Positions 22,422 to 32,171 of a DNA stretch of 64,000 nt are shown here, piece by piece. The notes under the pieces were generated by a model, which saw only the letters and a program-made list of their open reading frames with translations, was not told where the DNA came from and did no database searches. A program made the translations under genes and the position numbers. This DNA comes from Devosia sp. 66-22 (GTDB taxonomy: Bacteria; Pseudomonadota; Alphaproteobacteria; Rhizobiales; Devosiaceae), in assembly GCA_001899065.1 (NCBI GenBank), contig MKUZ01000023.1, positions 36,233-100,232 on the forward strand, given 5' to 3'. Every line of letters starts with the position of its first letter. The first letter of the stretch is position 1.

Positions 22422-23939
22422 ATGGCTACCAACACCGACCTGACGACCGACATCATCCGCCAGCATGAAGGCTACCGCTCCAAGGCGTATTGGGACCGGA
22501 ATGCTTGGCGCATCGGCTACGGCTCGGACACCACGACCCTTGAGGACGGCACTGTCGTCAAGGTGAAGAAGACCTCGAAGACCAACCGCGCCGCCGCCGA
22601 GCGTGACCTTGCGCGGCGCATCCCCGAGTTCCAACAGGAAGGCATCATTGCCTATGTCGGGCAGGATGCTTGGAACAACCTCACGCCGCAGGCGCAGGCG
22701 GCGGTGACTTCGCTCGCCTACAACTACGGGTCGCTCGCGAAGCTCCCTTCGCTCCGCAAGGCAATCAAGTCGGGCGACATGACCAAGGTCGCGAACGCGA
22801 TCGAGGCACGCAGCGTGGACAACGGCGGCATCAATTCGCGCCGCCGCAAGGAGGAGGCCGCGCTGGTCGCTGGACATCCGGTTGTCCCGGGCTCGCTTCC
22901 GGGCGACGAGACTGCTGTCGCGACCTCGCTCGACGTGACCCCGACTGCGCCGACGCCGCTGGCGCGTCCGCTCGCGCTCACGTCGCCCGGCGCGGCTGTC
23001 GTCGGCGCCAAGGTCGGCGCCCCGGCGGCCCGCGCAACGCCCGTGCTGCCGAACCGCGCCGGCTTTGTAGCGGACACGGTTGACGAGACGCGCACGCCCG
23101 TGCTGCCTTCGACCCCGGCGAAGACCAGCGTGCCCGCTTGGAACAAGACTGTGCAGCAGATCGGCCAAGAGGCCGACAACGCCCGCCTGTCGGGCTACCG
23201 CGCCATCCAAGAGGGCACGGCGGGGCGCCCGGTGACGCCCGGGCCGAGTGGTCCGCAGTGGACTTCGGTCGGCACCAACAAGACCCCGATGCTGCCCCTC
23301 ACGGACCCGGCCAACGGTGTCCAGCCGCGCAAGGTGAACACCGTGACGCAGCGCCCGGACGGGACCGTCATCAACGGCTCGGCGGGCATTGCGGGGGCGG
23401 AGAGCCTGCCGCCCGGGCACACGCCCGTGCTCCCGAACATGCCGCAGACGAACACCGAAGTCGTCACCGTCAAGGTCCGCAACCCGGCCTATGACGAGTG
23501 GATGAAGTCGCGCAACGTCGCGCCGGTCCCCGCTGCCGCGATGCAGGACATCTCGGCGGAGACGACGCGCAACGAGCAGGCGATCATGCGCCAGCAGGCC
23601 GCCTCGCGCGGCGCACTCGCTGGCGCTGCTGCCGGTGTCGGCATGGGCGCGGCGGGCGCCGCTCCGCCGCCCGAATACATCACGACGCAGAAGACCGTCA
23701 CCACTGTGCTGCCGAGCCAGCAGCCGACGACGCAGCGCCAGCCCCAGCCGAAGGCGAAGACCACGCCGGTGCTCCCCGCGAAGGATCACCAGACGGCCTA
23801 TCGCGCAAAGCGCCCAATCACATACACGCCGCATCCCGAGAACCGCACGGTCGGCTCCGGGAAGGAAATCAACGGCGTGGACATCGCCTTCATGCCCAAG
23901 TCGGTGCAGGACAGCTCGCGCTGGAACACCGGCTACTAA
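22422..23939 (+). CDS. Virion-associated muramidase-like protein (505 aa)
   Basis: The N-terminal 150 residues are lysozyme-like: HEGYRSKAYWD supplies E16 and D25 of the GH24 pattern, followed by WRIGYGSDT, where the usual catalytic threonine is replaced by R30. NNLTPQAQAAVTSLAYNYGS matches the central helix of that fold. The rest is a disordered linker with repeats of TPVLP units (residues about 205-455). This fits a peptidoglycan hydrolase carried in the virion that opens the wall at infection. ATG 22422 is preferred over an in-frame TTG at 22380 because GGGGCTCGGA precedes it; the TTG would add a hydrophobic stretch. Confidence 0.65.
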   Translation: MATNTDLTTDIIRQHEGYRSKAYWDRNAWRIGYGSDTTTLEDGTVVKVKKTSKTNRAAAERDLARRIPEFQQEGIIAYVGQDAWNNLTPQAQAAVTSLAYNYGSLAKLPSLRKAIKSGDMTKVANAIEARSVDNGGINSRRRKEEAALVAGHPVVPGSLPGDETAVATSLDVTPTAPTPLARPLALTSPGAAVVGAKVGAPAARATPVLPNRAGFVADTVDETRTPVLPSTPAKTSVPAWNKTVQQIGQEADNARLSGYRAIQEGTAGRPVTPGPSGPQWTSVGTNKTPMLPLTDPANGVQPRKVNTVTQRPDGTVINGSAGIAGAESLPPGHTPVLPNMPQTNTEVVTVKVRNPAYDEWMKSRNVAPVPAAAMQDISAETTRNEQAIMRQQAASRGALAGAAAGVGMGAAGAAPPPEYITTQKTVTTVLPSQQPTTQRQPQPKAKTTPVLPAKDHQTAYRAKRPITYTPHPENRTVGSGKEINGVDIAFMPKSVQDSSRWNTGY

Positions 23940-23988
23940 CCCCGTTGTTCGCTGTTGCCGAAGCAGGCAACGGCGAGCAACAACGGGG
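23940..23988 (+). promoter_or_regulatory. Long stem-loop between muramidase-like and giant genes
   Basis: CCCCGTTGTT at 23940-23949 and AACAACGGGG at 23979-23988 form the base of the stem. It continues through TGTTGCC/GGCAACG with a small bulge and a GAAGCA loop. No T-tract follows, so an RNA-processing or stability element is as likely as a terminator. It lies 27 bases before the giant gene. Confidence 0.55.
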
Positions 23989-24015
23989 TGAACTACCACA
24001 TAGCTTGGACACCCC

Positions 24016-27000
24016 ATGCCGCCCTTCGCGAACGACTTCCTCCCGGAACTCTCCAAGCCGCTCGCGACGCCTCCAGCACCCCTCGCTCTGGCCAATGACT
24101 TCGCCCCGGACATTGTGATCCCGCAGGGCGGCGAAGACCCCAACGAAGACCCAATGTTCCGTGGCGCCCGCCGCCTGATGAATGGGATCGGGCGCGGCTG
24201 GGAAAGCCTCATGCAGGGCGTGGACCTAATCAAGGCCACAACCGGGCTGGAGGACGTGGGCCAGACGGCCAAGAACATCGCATACCACGACTGGCGGCAG
24301 CGGCAGTTCCCGCTCTCGGCGCCCGAGCTTGAAGCCCAGCAGCGCGCGCAGGGCCTCGAAGGCTGGGACGCCGCGTTCAACTTTCTCACGGACACACGAC
24401 TGTGGCCCAGCGCTCTCGGCGGTTCGATCCCGGCTATGGGCGCCCCCATCGTCGGCGGCGTCGCCGGTGGCGCGGCGGGGGGCCTCCCCGGCGCGCTCGG
24501 CGGCGCGTATCTGGGGTCGTTCTCGACCGACTTCGCGCTGACGGTGCTGGACGAGCTTCGCGCCCGGGGCGGGGACCCCGGTGACGCGGCGAGCGTGCAG
24601 GCCGCGCTCAGCGATCCCGAAGTCTGGACCAGCGTTCGACAGCTCGCCATCAAGCACGCCGTCCCGGTGGGCCTGTTCGATGCTGCGTCGATGGGGTTGG
24701 CGGGCCGGGTCTTCGGGCCCGTCGCGCGCACGACCGGCAGCAAAGTCCTCGGCGCGGGCGCCGAAGCCGCCACCGGCGCCACTCTGGGCATGACCGGCGA
24801 GGCCACCGGCCAGATCGCGCAGCGCGGCGAAATCACTGACCCGGCGGCCATCGCCGCCGAAGGCTTGCTCGAAGCACCGGGCGCTGCGTTCGAGGCAGCG
24901 GGCAACGTCATGACCGGTGTTGTTCCGCGCGCCCAGCCCGCGCTCCCGGACGACTTCATGACCGAGCCGATGCAGGCGGCGACCACGTATCCGACGACGG
25001 GGACGGACGACACCAATGTCCAGATCGCCAACCCGGACGACTTCGCGCTGCCCAACGATTTCCAGATCGAGATGGCGCCTACTCCGGCCTACCCGGCGGT
25101 GGCGCCGGAGCCCGAGCCTGTTATCGAACCGCCCGAGGCTGCGTCCGTGGACACGCCCCCGGTCGTGCCGAGCGCGTCGGAGCCTGTTGCACCGGTCGCC
25201 TCCACTGAGCCGGTCGAACCAGAGCCCGTTGCCGCGTCCTCGGTTGTCCCGAACGAACCCGAACCCGCACCTGAGCCCGTCGTGCCCGAGCCTGAGCCCG
25301 TTGTCGTGCCCGAGCCTGAGCCCGTTGTCGTGCCCGAGCCTGAGCCCGTTGTCGTGCCCGAGCCTGAGCCCGAGGCGCCTCCCCCGCAGGGCCAGCGCGC
25401 CGCGCCGAACAAGGCCGCGACGCTCTCGCGGTACGGGCATGCTCTCCGCACCGTCGAAACGAGCCTCACGGGCACGGCGGCGAGCAAGCGCAAGGCCAAG
25501 GATACGCTGACAGCCCTGCGAAACAAGCCGCCCCAGGAAGATGAGACGGACGCGCAGTATCGAATTGGCGACGAAATCACGCTCAAGGGCAGCTACGGGC
25601 GCCGGACGATTATCGGTGTTGAGGACCGGCACCGGGGCGCGCCCGCGCACCAGCTCCTGCTGCACGTCATGTCCAGCGATGGCAAGACCGAATACGTCTC
25701 GCCAGAGAAGATCGCGATGCACGGCAACACCGCGCCCGAGAACCCGGCACCGCCCCTCAAGCCGTGGTGGCACGGTTCGAAAGTCGAGGGTAAGGCGAAC
25801 CCCGACGGCCTCCAGCCGGGCGACACCATTACGACCAAGGACGGCGTGCGCGGCACCGTCGCGGGCGTCTGGCAGTCGAAGCACGACGTGCTCGGCAACC
25901 GTGGCGTGCGCAAGCCGGTCCACGTCGCCTTTGTGCCCGAGGGTGAGAGTGAGGGTACCTACAAGACCACGGGCATCGAGAACGTGCAGCGGAGCGAAGC
26001 GACCGCAGCACCCGCGATGGACGCGCCTGCGCGGATGCCTGCCGCTGCGCCCCGCGAAGTGACGCAGGACGATGTGAACCGCGTCGTCCGGTCGAAGGAA
26101 TACAAAGCCGTCCTCGGCGCCACCACGAACGTCAACTCGGACACGAAGCACTACGCACACCCGGAGAGCCCCGTGGCCTTCGAGCGCGTGCGCGGCTGGC
26201 TGGACGGGCAGGACGGCGTGGACCCCGAAGATCAGACCGCCGGAAGCCCGGGCGCGATCAACCCGTACATGGAGGGCTACATGGCGGGCCGCTTTGGCGA
26301 CGCCCTTGTGGTCCGCAACAGCTACGCGGGCGAGCTGCGGCAGTCTGTTGTCGATGGTCGCTATGGCGCAGCCAAAGTCGAAGACGAGAAGGCCGATGCC
26401 AACCCCGCTGCCGCCGAGCCCGATGAACTGCGCGACGACCGTCGCCCCACCGGCACGCTGGCGCCCCAGACCGAGGACGTGTCCATGACGAAGGGCCGCT
26501 CGATCTACGAAGAAGCGTACCGCGCCGCCGGGCTCGACCCGGACGAGGGGGTTCTGCTTCCTCCGGCGCAAAAGCTCAACGTGCTCAAGCGGGTGCTCGT
26601 GGACACCTTCGGCTTCCGGGTCGTGGACACGGCGGGCGCAAACCTCAAGGACGCCGCCAACCAGATGCTGGACGCTTTCCGGAACGTGCGCTTCATGATG
26701 CACGCGCTGGCGCTGCCGGTGCAGGGCGTCTCGCTCAACGGCACGCTCGGGCTTCACCTGGAGAAGGCGGGCAAGCGCTACTTCGGTGTCTACCGCCCCG
26801 CGACCCACGATATCGGACTCCCGGGCCGGTCCAACTCGTTCGCCCACGAGTGGGCGCACGCGCTCGACCACTACCTTGGCGATCAGATCGGCAGCAATGC
26901 GGAGCGCCTGCTGTCGCACATCACGCGCGACGAGGGACTGGACCCGAACGTGTCGCTGGAGAACGCCTTCATCAATCTCCTGCACACGATGTTCTTCGAT

Positions 27001-30000
27001 GACGCGGCGCTCGCGGCGAAGGCGCTCCAGCTCGAAATCGAAGCTGCTGCTGTCCACCAGACCGGCCCCAAGCAGGGCCAACCCACGGTCGCGGCGCTCG
27101 ACGCGCAGAAGAAACTCGAACGCCTCAAGGCAGGCGCGACGCGCATCAACCTCCCGGACAGCGAGTTCCGTGCTCGCTCGATCCAGTATGACCCGGGTAA
27201 TCCCTATTGGGCGTCCGTTCACGAGATGCTGGCGCGTGCCTTCGAAGCCTACGTCGCGTCGAAGGTGGAAGCGCTGGGCGGCACCAACGAGTTCATCACC
27301 AAGGGCGAGGCCGCCTATCTGTCGGACGCCGACCGGCGCCTCGACCTCACGTTCCCGAAGGGCATCAATCGCGACGCCATCTTCGCGGCCTTTGACGACG
27401 TGATCCACCATATCCGGAACCAGAGCATCCTCGGCACCGGGCCGGGCGCCGCGCGCCCCGATGATGTGGACATCGTGGACCCGCAGTACTGGAACAAGGT
27501 CGTCCTCGCCAAGGGCAACCCCAAGACGTTCGACGCCGTGAGGGCCGAAGCGACGGCTGTCCGGAACGCCGCGCAGAGCGCCCTCGCAAAAGGCCTCCCG
27601 CAGACCCTCAAAGACGGCGTGTCCCACATCGCCACCAACGCGGGCATCAACGCCAAGGTCGATCCCCGGAAGATCGCGGCCACCTTCTTCGATACCGTTC
27701 GCTTCGTGACGTTCTCGCTGCGCGGCGCGATCCGCCCGCGCATTGCCCGGAACAAGGGACGGGGCGCCGTGCTGATGCAGGAGGTTTTCGACCGCTTTGC
27801 GACGACGAGCGGCGACGGGCGCTGGCACGGCATGACCTACGAAGATGCTCGCCAGCAGGAGAGCGCCAAGGACATCAACAAGATCGAGATGGCGCTGCGT
27901 GGCAACGGCTTCGAGAAGCTGACGCTGAGCAAAGCGGACAACGACACGGCGCGCGAGCTGCTGTTCGGCAAGCGCATTCCGGGCGTGCGGCCCGAGCTGG
28001 TGAAGGTCGCCGCCGCACTGCGCCGCGTCATGGAGGACGCGCACACGGTTCTGGAGAAGGCGGGCATCTCGGTGGGCTACGTCACGGACAAGGGCTATCT
28101 GCCGCGCGTGCTGAACCCGACCAAGGTCCAGACGGACCCGAAGGGTTTCCAGCGCGACGCCGAGAAGCTCTACCGGGTCGTCTTCGACAACCTCACCCGC
28201 GACCCCAAGTTCGGTCCAGACGAAGCGCTCGGGCTGGCCCGCGAGGTCAACCAGCGGCTGGGCGACACCACGGGCGTGTCTCGCTTCGACGCGGAAGAAA
28301 CCGCGCTGCGCGCCGCACTCAAGAAACTGGCCAAGGCCGCCGACACGCTCGATCAGGCGATCCGCAACAAGGCGTCTCCGGGCGCGATCCAGACTGCTCG
28401 GCAGGCGGCGGCACAGGCCGCGTCGGCTGTGAGGGCCGCTCAGGCGGACCTTCTCAGGGTGCTTCGCGATCCGTTCGCGGAAGTCTCGGCCATCGACTGG
28501 CGGACCCGTGTCCAGATCGGGGATAGCGTCACCTACGACTCGCACGGCCCCGCCTCGACCTTCACCAAGAACCGGACGCTTCCCAGCGAGGCCGACGACA
28601 TCATGGCCGAATGGTACAACACGGACGTGGTGAACCTCGCGGCGAACTATGTCCAGCAGGTCCACGCGCGGGCGGCGTATGTCCAGCGCGCAGGAAGTTC
28701 CTCGGGCACGTCTCGTATCCAAGACGTGATGAGCCGAAAAGACGTGCAGAACCGGATGAACGCCAACTCGGCGGCGCAGAAAAAATACGGCGTCGGGCTT
28801 GGCGTGAACGACATGTCCGAGGCGCAGCGGCTCGCCATCATCAAGGACTTCGCCAACACCAAGACCGACAACGTGCTCGAAATGCTCTACAGCGAGGCCG
28901 AGCGCTCGGGAGCCGACGCTGGCGACATCAAGGCGCTGCGCGGCGCGGTCGAGACGATGACGGGGCGGGGCGACCGCGCGCCGCTGACGGACTACTACAA
29001 TCGGCTGGGCGGCTTCATCTACGCATACACGTATCTGAGGCTGCTGCCGCGCGCCGCGATCACGTCGCTGACCGAGCCGGTGTCCGTGCTGCTCCGCACC
29101 GGCTCGCTCGACGCCATGTTCAAGACGTTCACGGCCTATCTCGGTGAGCTGAACCAGCAGGCGCAGTCCGTGCAGGAACGCCAGGCCATCGCTCGCGCCA
29201 TTGGGCTCACCACCAGCCCGCTTTACGACACGATCCTGATGAGCCGCATGGGCATGGATCACGGCCATCTGACCTCGGGGAACATTCTGTTGGCCAACTT
29301 CTTCAAGGCCAACTTCCTCACCGGGATCACCAACGCCCAGCGGCGCAGCGTGATGGCTGGCGGGTTCCAGTGGATGCGCGACATGGCGCAGAGGCACGGG
29401 AACACGGACCCCGCCCACAAGAGGATGATCGAGGCGGAGTTCCGCGAGCTGGGTGTCCGGGATGCGGACATGGACAGCTTCATGGACTGGCTCAAGCAGG
29501 GCGATACCCTCCCGGACCTCGGCCAGCTCAATTCGAAGGCGGGCGCGATCTTCGAGAACGCCATCCATCGGCTCACTGGTCAGATCATTCAGGACCCGCG
29601 CCGGGCGGACAAACCGATGCCCGCCAGCACGCCTCTTGGTCGCGTGCTCTACGCGCTGACGGCCTACCTCTATGCGTTCTTCTCGAACGTCCACGCGGCA
29701 ACGCTGACGCGCGCCGTCCGCAACTACCGGATCGGGCGCGACGTGGGCCTGTCGAAGGGGGAGGCGACGGCCAACGCGGTTGCGCCCGCCGCGATGTCCT
29801 TCGTGGGCGGCTTCGCCATGCTGTTCATGGGCCAGCTCCTGGTCGGCCTCCTCCGTGAGAGCCTGTTCAACGGCGAGCAATGGGAGAAGCACCGGAAGGC
29901 TGGCGACCTTCTGGAGTGGCTGGGCTGGTTGTCGGTGTCCCGCACCGGCATCTACGGCCCGGGCGACCTCATTGCGAACTCGCTGACCGGCCTCAAGTAC

Positions 30001-30342
30001 GAACGCGACCTCGCCAACCTGATGGTCGGGCCGGGTTTCTCGTCCATCTTCTCGGACCTCCAGAACCTCCTCGGGGTCGCCCCGTGGGCTGAGAACTCGC
30101 GCAACACCAACACCGCCGAGCGCAACGCGGCGAAGGGCTTCTATCGCCTGGTCGTCGCTCCGTTGCTGTCGGGCGTGCTGACCTCGCTCGACGTGGCCGG
30201 GCCCATCGGCTCGGGTGCACGGTACTCTGCGATGATCGCGGTCACGTCCAACGCGGCGGCGAGCAAGTTCGCGGACATGCTGGCGGGCGAACAGAAGCGG
30301 CTCAAGAAGGGTGACCCCGGCTACGTGAAGCCGAGCGAATAG
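24016..30342 (+). CDS. Giant polyvalent virion protein with zinc-peptidase motif (2108 aa)
   Basis: A 2108-residue protein at the end of the late operon, where podoviruses encode their largest ejected core protein. Visible parts: a glycine-rich amphipathic region (about 130-310); a proline/glutamate linker (about 355-465) with PEPEPVVV tandem repeats; a region around 500-700 with small beta modules; an LPD1-like domain ending in a zinc-peptidase motif AHEWAHALDHYLG (about residues 938-950); long helical regions; and a C-terminal part with hydrophobic helices near 1880-1960. Combining a peptidase-like motif, LPD modules and membrane helices marks it as a polyvalent protein injected with the DNA. 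The ATG at 24016 is the first of the frame. The peptidase target is unknown. Confidence 0.8.
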   Translation: MPPFANDFLPELSKPLATPPAPLALANDFAPDIVIPQGGEDPNEDPMFRGARRLMNGIGRGWESLMQGVDLIKATTGLEDVGQTAKNIAYHDWRQRQFPLSAPELEAQQRAQGLEGWDAAFNFLTDTRLWPSALGGSIPAMGAPIVGGVAGGAAGGLPGALGGAYLGSFSTDFALTVLDELRARGGDPGDAASVQAALSDPEVWTSVRQLAIKHAVPVGLFDAASMGLAGRVFGPVARTTGSKVLGAGAEAATGATLGMTGEATGQIAQRGEITDPAAIAAEGLLEAPGAAFEAAGNVMTGVVPRAQPALPDDFMTEPMQAATTYPTTGTDDTNVQIANPDDFALPNDFQIEMAPTPAYPAVAPEPEPVIEPPEAASVDTPPVVPSASEPVAPVASTEPVEPEPVAASSVVPNEPEPAPEPVVPEPEPVVVPEPEPVVVPEPEPVVVPEPEPEAPPPQGQRAAPNKAATLSRYGHALRTVETSLTGTAASKRKAKDTLTALRNKPPQEDETDAQYRIGDEITLKGSYGRRTIIGVEDRHRGAPAHQLLLHVMSSDGKTEYVSPEKIAMHGNTAPENPAPPLKPWWHGSKVEGKANPDGLQPGDTITTKDGVRGTVAGVWQSKHDVLGNRGVRKPVHVAFVPEGESEGTYKTTGIENVQRSEATAAPAMDAPARMPAAAPREVTQDDVNRVVRSKEYKAVLGATTNVNSDTKHYAHPESPVAFERVRGWLDGQDGVDPEDQTAGSPGAINPYMEGYMAGRFGDALVVRNSYAGELRQSVVDGRYGAAKVEDEKADANPAAAEPDELRDDRRPTGTLAPQTEDVSMTKGRSIYEEAYRAAGLDPDEGVLLPPAQKLNVLKRVLVDTFGFRVVDTAGANLKDAANQMLDAFRNVRFMMHALALPVQGVSLNGTLGLHLEKAGKRYFGVYRPATHDIGLPGRSNSFAHEWAHALDHYLGDQIGSNAERLLSHITRDEGLDPNVSLENAFINLLHTMFFDDAALAAKALQLEIEAAAVHQTGPKQGQPTVAALDAQKKLERLKAGATRINLPDSEFRARSIQYDPGNPYWASVHEMLARAFEAYVASKVEALGGTNEFITKGEAAYLSDADRRLDLTFPKGINRDAIFAAFDDVIHHIRNQSILGTGPGAARPDDVDIVDPQYWNKVVLAKGNPKTFDAVRAEATAVRNAAQSALAKGLPQTLKDGVSHIATNAGINAKVDPRKIAATFFDTVRFVTFSLRGAIRPRIARNKGRGAVLMQEVFDRFATTSGDGRWHGMTYEDARQQESAKDINKIEMALRGNGFEKLTLSKADNDTARELLFGKRIPGVRPELVKVAAALRRVMEDAHTVLEKAGISVGYVTDKGYLPRVLNPTKVQTDPKGFQRDAEKLYRVVFDNLTRDPKFGPDEALGLAREVNQRLGDTTGVSRFDAEETALRAALKKLAKAADTLDQAIRNKASPGAIQTARQAAAQAASAVRAAQADLLRVLRDPFAEVSAIDWRTRVQIGDSVTYDSHGPASTFTKNRTLPSEADDIMAEWYNTDVVNLAANYVQQVHARAAYVQRAGSSSGTSRIQDVMSRKDVQNRMNANSAAQKKYGVGLGVNDMSEAQRLAIIKDFANTKTDNVLEMLYSEAERSGADAGDIKALRGAVETMTGRGDRAPLTDYYNRLGGFIYAYTYLRLLPRAAITSLTEPVSVLLRTGSLDAMFKTFTAYLGELNQQAQSVQERQAIARAIGLTTSPLYDTILMSRMGMDHGHLTSGNILLANFFKANFLTGITNAQRRSVMAGGFQWMRDMAQRHGNTDPAHKRMIEAEFRELGVRDADMDSFMDWLKQGDTLPDLGQLNSKAGAIFENAIHRLTGQIIQDPRRADKPMPASTPLGRVLYALTAYLYAFFSNVHAATLTRAVRNYRIGRDVGLSKGEATANAVAPAAMSFVGGFAMLFMGQLLVGLLRESLFNGEQWEKHRKAGDLLEWLGWLSVSRTGIYGPGDLIANSLTGLKYERDLANLMVGPGFSSIFSDLQNLLGVAPWAENSRNTNTAERNAAKGFYRLVVAPLLSGVLTSLDVAGPIGSGARYSAMIAVTSNAAASKFADMLAGEQKRLKKGDPGYVKPSE
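25285..25374 (+). repeat. 24-base in-frame tandem repeat in the giant gene
   Basis: Three exact copies of CCCGAGCCTGAGCCCGTTGT plus CGTG (starts 25285, 25309, 25333) and a partial fourth. They encode PEPEPVVV units of the linker. In-frame repeats like this change copy number easily. Confidence 0.85.
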
Positions 30343-30428
30343 CAAACTGTAGGGTGCTGCATTACGGCACAAACAACGTGCGAGCTACGCGGCCAACGTC
30401 GAAAAACTCAACTAGATCAATGGGTTAG

Positions 30429-30503
<75 letters not shown>

Positions 30504-30603
30504 TTTGGGCCCGGATTTGAGGGGGAACGGGCCCCCTTGAGGCGAGGCGGTTGATGCCATAGGCCTTTCCCTGACGCAAGGCGAAAAAACCCCGGGCGGA
30601 AAC

Positions 30604-30765
30604 ATGTCCAAGGCCGACGAAAAAGTGGCGCGCGAGCAGAGATTGGCCACAAAGCTCCGTGAGAATCTCAAGCGGCGCAAGGGGCAGGCGCGGGCGAGGG
30701 CAGGGGCGACCGCCGGGGCGGCAACCACGTCGTCCGGTACCGATCGGGATGGCAAGGGTTCTTAA
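30604..30765 (+). CDS. Small conserved basic protein upstream of murA (53 aa)
   Basis: A 53-residue protein with a charged helix (residues 5-30, containing EQRLATKLRENLKRRKGQAR) and a low-complexity A/T/G tail. It has a GGCGGA-type ribosome binding site before the ATG at 30604. A short protein with this LRENLKRRK helix is commonly found beside murA in Hyphomicrobiales. Its function is not known. The gap to murA (101 bases) contains no clear terminator. Confidence 0.6.
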   Translation: MSKADEKVAREQRLATKLRENLKRRKGQARARAGATAGAATTSSGTDRDGKGS

Positions 30766-30866
30766 CACCCCCTTGTTACCCCTGTGAGCCTGCCTTGAAT
30801 CGCTCCGCTGACTCGGGTTAGCGGGAAATCAGCCGGCCTAGGGGCTGCAACAATCGAGGACTGCAC

Positions 30867-32159
30867 ATGGATCGGATCCGTATCGTCGGTGGCAATCAAT
30901 TGCGCGGCGAAATCCCCATCTCGGGGGCCAAGAACGCTGCCCTGCCGCTGATGATCGCCTCGCTCCTGACCAAGGATCCGCTGGTGCTCGAAAACGTGCC
31001 GCGCCTCGCCGACGTCAAGCAGCTCGAGCGCATCCTCGAAAATCACGGCGTCGACATCGCCGTCCATGGCCGCAGGCCCGGGTCCGACCGCATGGACGGC
31101 CAGCGCATGACCTTCCATGCCGCCGACATCGCCGACACCACGGCGCCCTATGAGCTGGTTTCGACCATGCGGGCCAGCTTCTGGGTGATCGGGCCGCTTC
31201 TCGCCCGCGCCCACGAGGCGCGCGTCTCGCTGCCCGGCGGCTGCGCCATCGGCACCCGTCCCGTCGATCTTTTTCTGTTCGGCCTCAAGGCGCTTGGCGC
31301 CGAGATCGAGATCGATGAGGGCTATGTCGTCGCGCGGGCGCCGGCCGGCGGTCTCGTCGGCGCGACCGTCAGCTTCCCCAAGGTCTCGGTCGGCGCCACT
31401 CACACCATCATGATGGCGGCGACGCTGGCGCACGGCACCACGGTGATCGAGAACGCGGCCCAGGAGCCCGAGATCACCAATGTCGCGGAGTGCCTCGTCG
31501 CGATGGGGGCCAGGATCTCCGGCATCGGGACACGCACCCTCACCATCGAGGGCGTGAGCGAGCTCCACGGCGCCACCGTCGAGGTCATCCCCGACCGCAT
31601 CGAGACCGGCACCTTCGCCATGGCCGCGGCCATGACCGGCGGCGACGTGCTGCTGCGCAATGCGCGCCCCGAGCACCTCCAGGCGGCGCTCGACGTGCTG
31701 GGCCGCAGCGGCGTGCACCTGACGCCCGAGGCCAATGGCCTGCGCGTGCGGCGCAACGGCAATGGCATTCTGCCCACCGACGTCGAGACGCAGCCCTTCC
31801 CGGGCTTTCCCACCGACCTCCAGGCGCAGTTCATGGCGCTGATGACCATGTCGCAGGGCACCTCGACCATCCGCGAGACGATCTTTGAGAACCGCTACAT
31901 GCATGTGGCCGAGCTCGCTCGCTTCGGCGCCGACATCCGCGTCGACGGCCAGGTCGCGACCGTTACCGGCGTCAGCCAGCTCAAGGGCGCGCAGGTGATG
32001 GCGACGGATCTTCGGGCTTCGGTCTCGCTGGTCATCGCTGGCCTCGCCGCCAAGGGCGAAACCACCGTCAACCGCATCTACCACCTCGACCGCGGCTTCG
32101 AGCGGCTGGAAGAGAAGCTGAGCCGCTGCGGCGCCGATATCGAGCGCGTCAGCGGCTGA
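30867..32159 (+). CDS. murA: UDP-N-acetylglucosamine 1-carboxyvinyltransferase
   Basis: The first committed enzyme of peptidoglycan synthesis: transfers enolpyruvate from PEP to UDP-GlcNAc in the cytoplasm. At 430 residues it is full length. K22-N23 in SGAKNAALP and the catalytic/fosfomycin-binding cysteine C126 in [11 protein letters not shown] are present, so it should be fosfomycin-sensitive. In related genomes murA is followed by DUF2948 and hisD; here that block lies inverted about 6 kb downstream, with unrelated genes between. The next gene reads convergently and starts 12 bases beyond the murA stop. Confidence 0.97.
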   Translation: MDRIRIVGGNQLRGEIPISGAKNAALPLMIASLLTKDPLVLENVPRLADVKQLERILENHGVDIAVHGRRPGSDRMDGQRMTFHAADIADTTAPYELVSTMRASFWVIGPLLARAHEARVSLPGGCAIGTRPVDLFLFGLKALGAEIEIDEGYVVARAPAGGLVGATVSFPKVSVGATHTIMMAATLAHGTTVIENAAQEPEITNVAECLVAMGARISGIGTRTLTIEGVSELHGATVEVIPDRIETGTFAMAAAMTGGDVLLRNARPEHLQAALDVLGRSGVHLTPEANGLRVRRNGNGILPTDVETQPFPGFPTDLQAQFMALMTMSQGTSTIRETIFENRYMHVAELARFGADIRVDGQVATVTGVSQLKGAQVMATDLRASVSLVIAGLAAKGETTVNRIYHLDRGFERLEEKLSRCGADIERVSG

Positions 32160-32171
32160 CGCCGCGGCAGC

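Noticed and set aside
24226-30372. A 2048-codon minus-strand frame opposite the giant gene
   Set aside because: Composition is H, R, V and G rich as expected of an antisense frame; it has no motif or ribosome binding site.
30507-30534. GGGCCCG/CGGGCCC inverted repeat upstream of tRNA-Thr as a terminator
   Set aside because: It lies upstream of the tRNA on its own strand and has no T-tract in either direction; it could be chance in GC-rich DNA.
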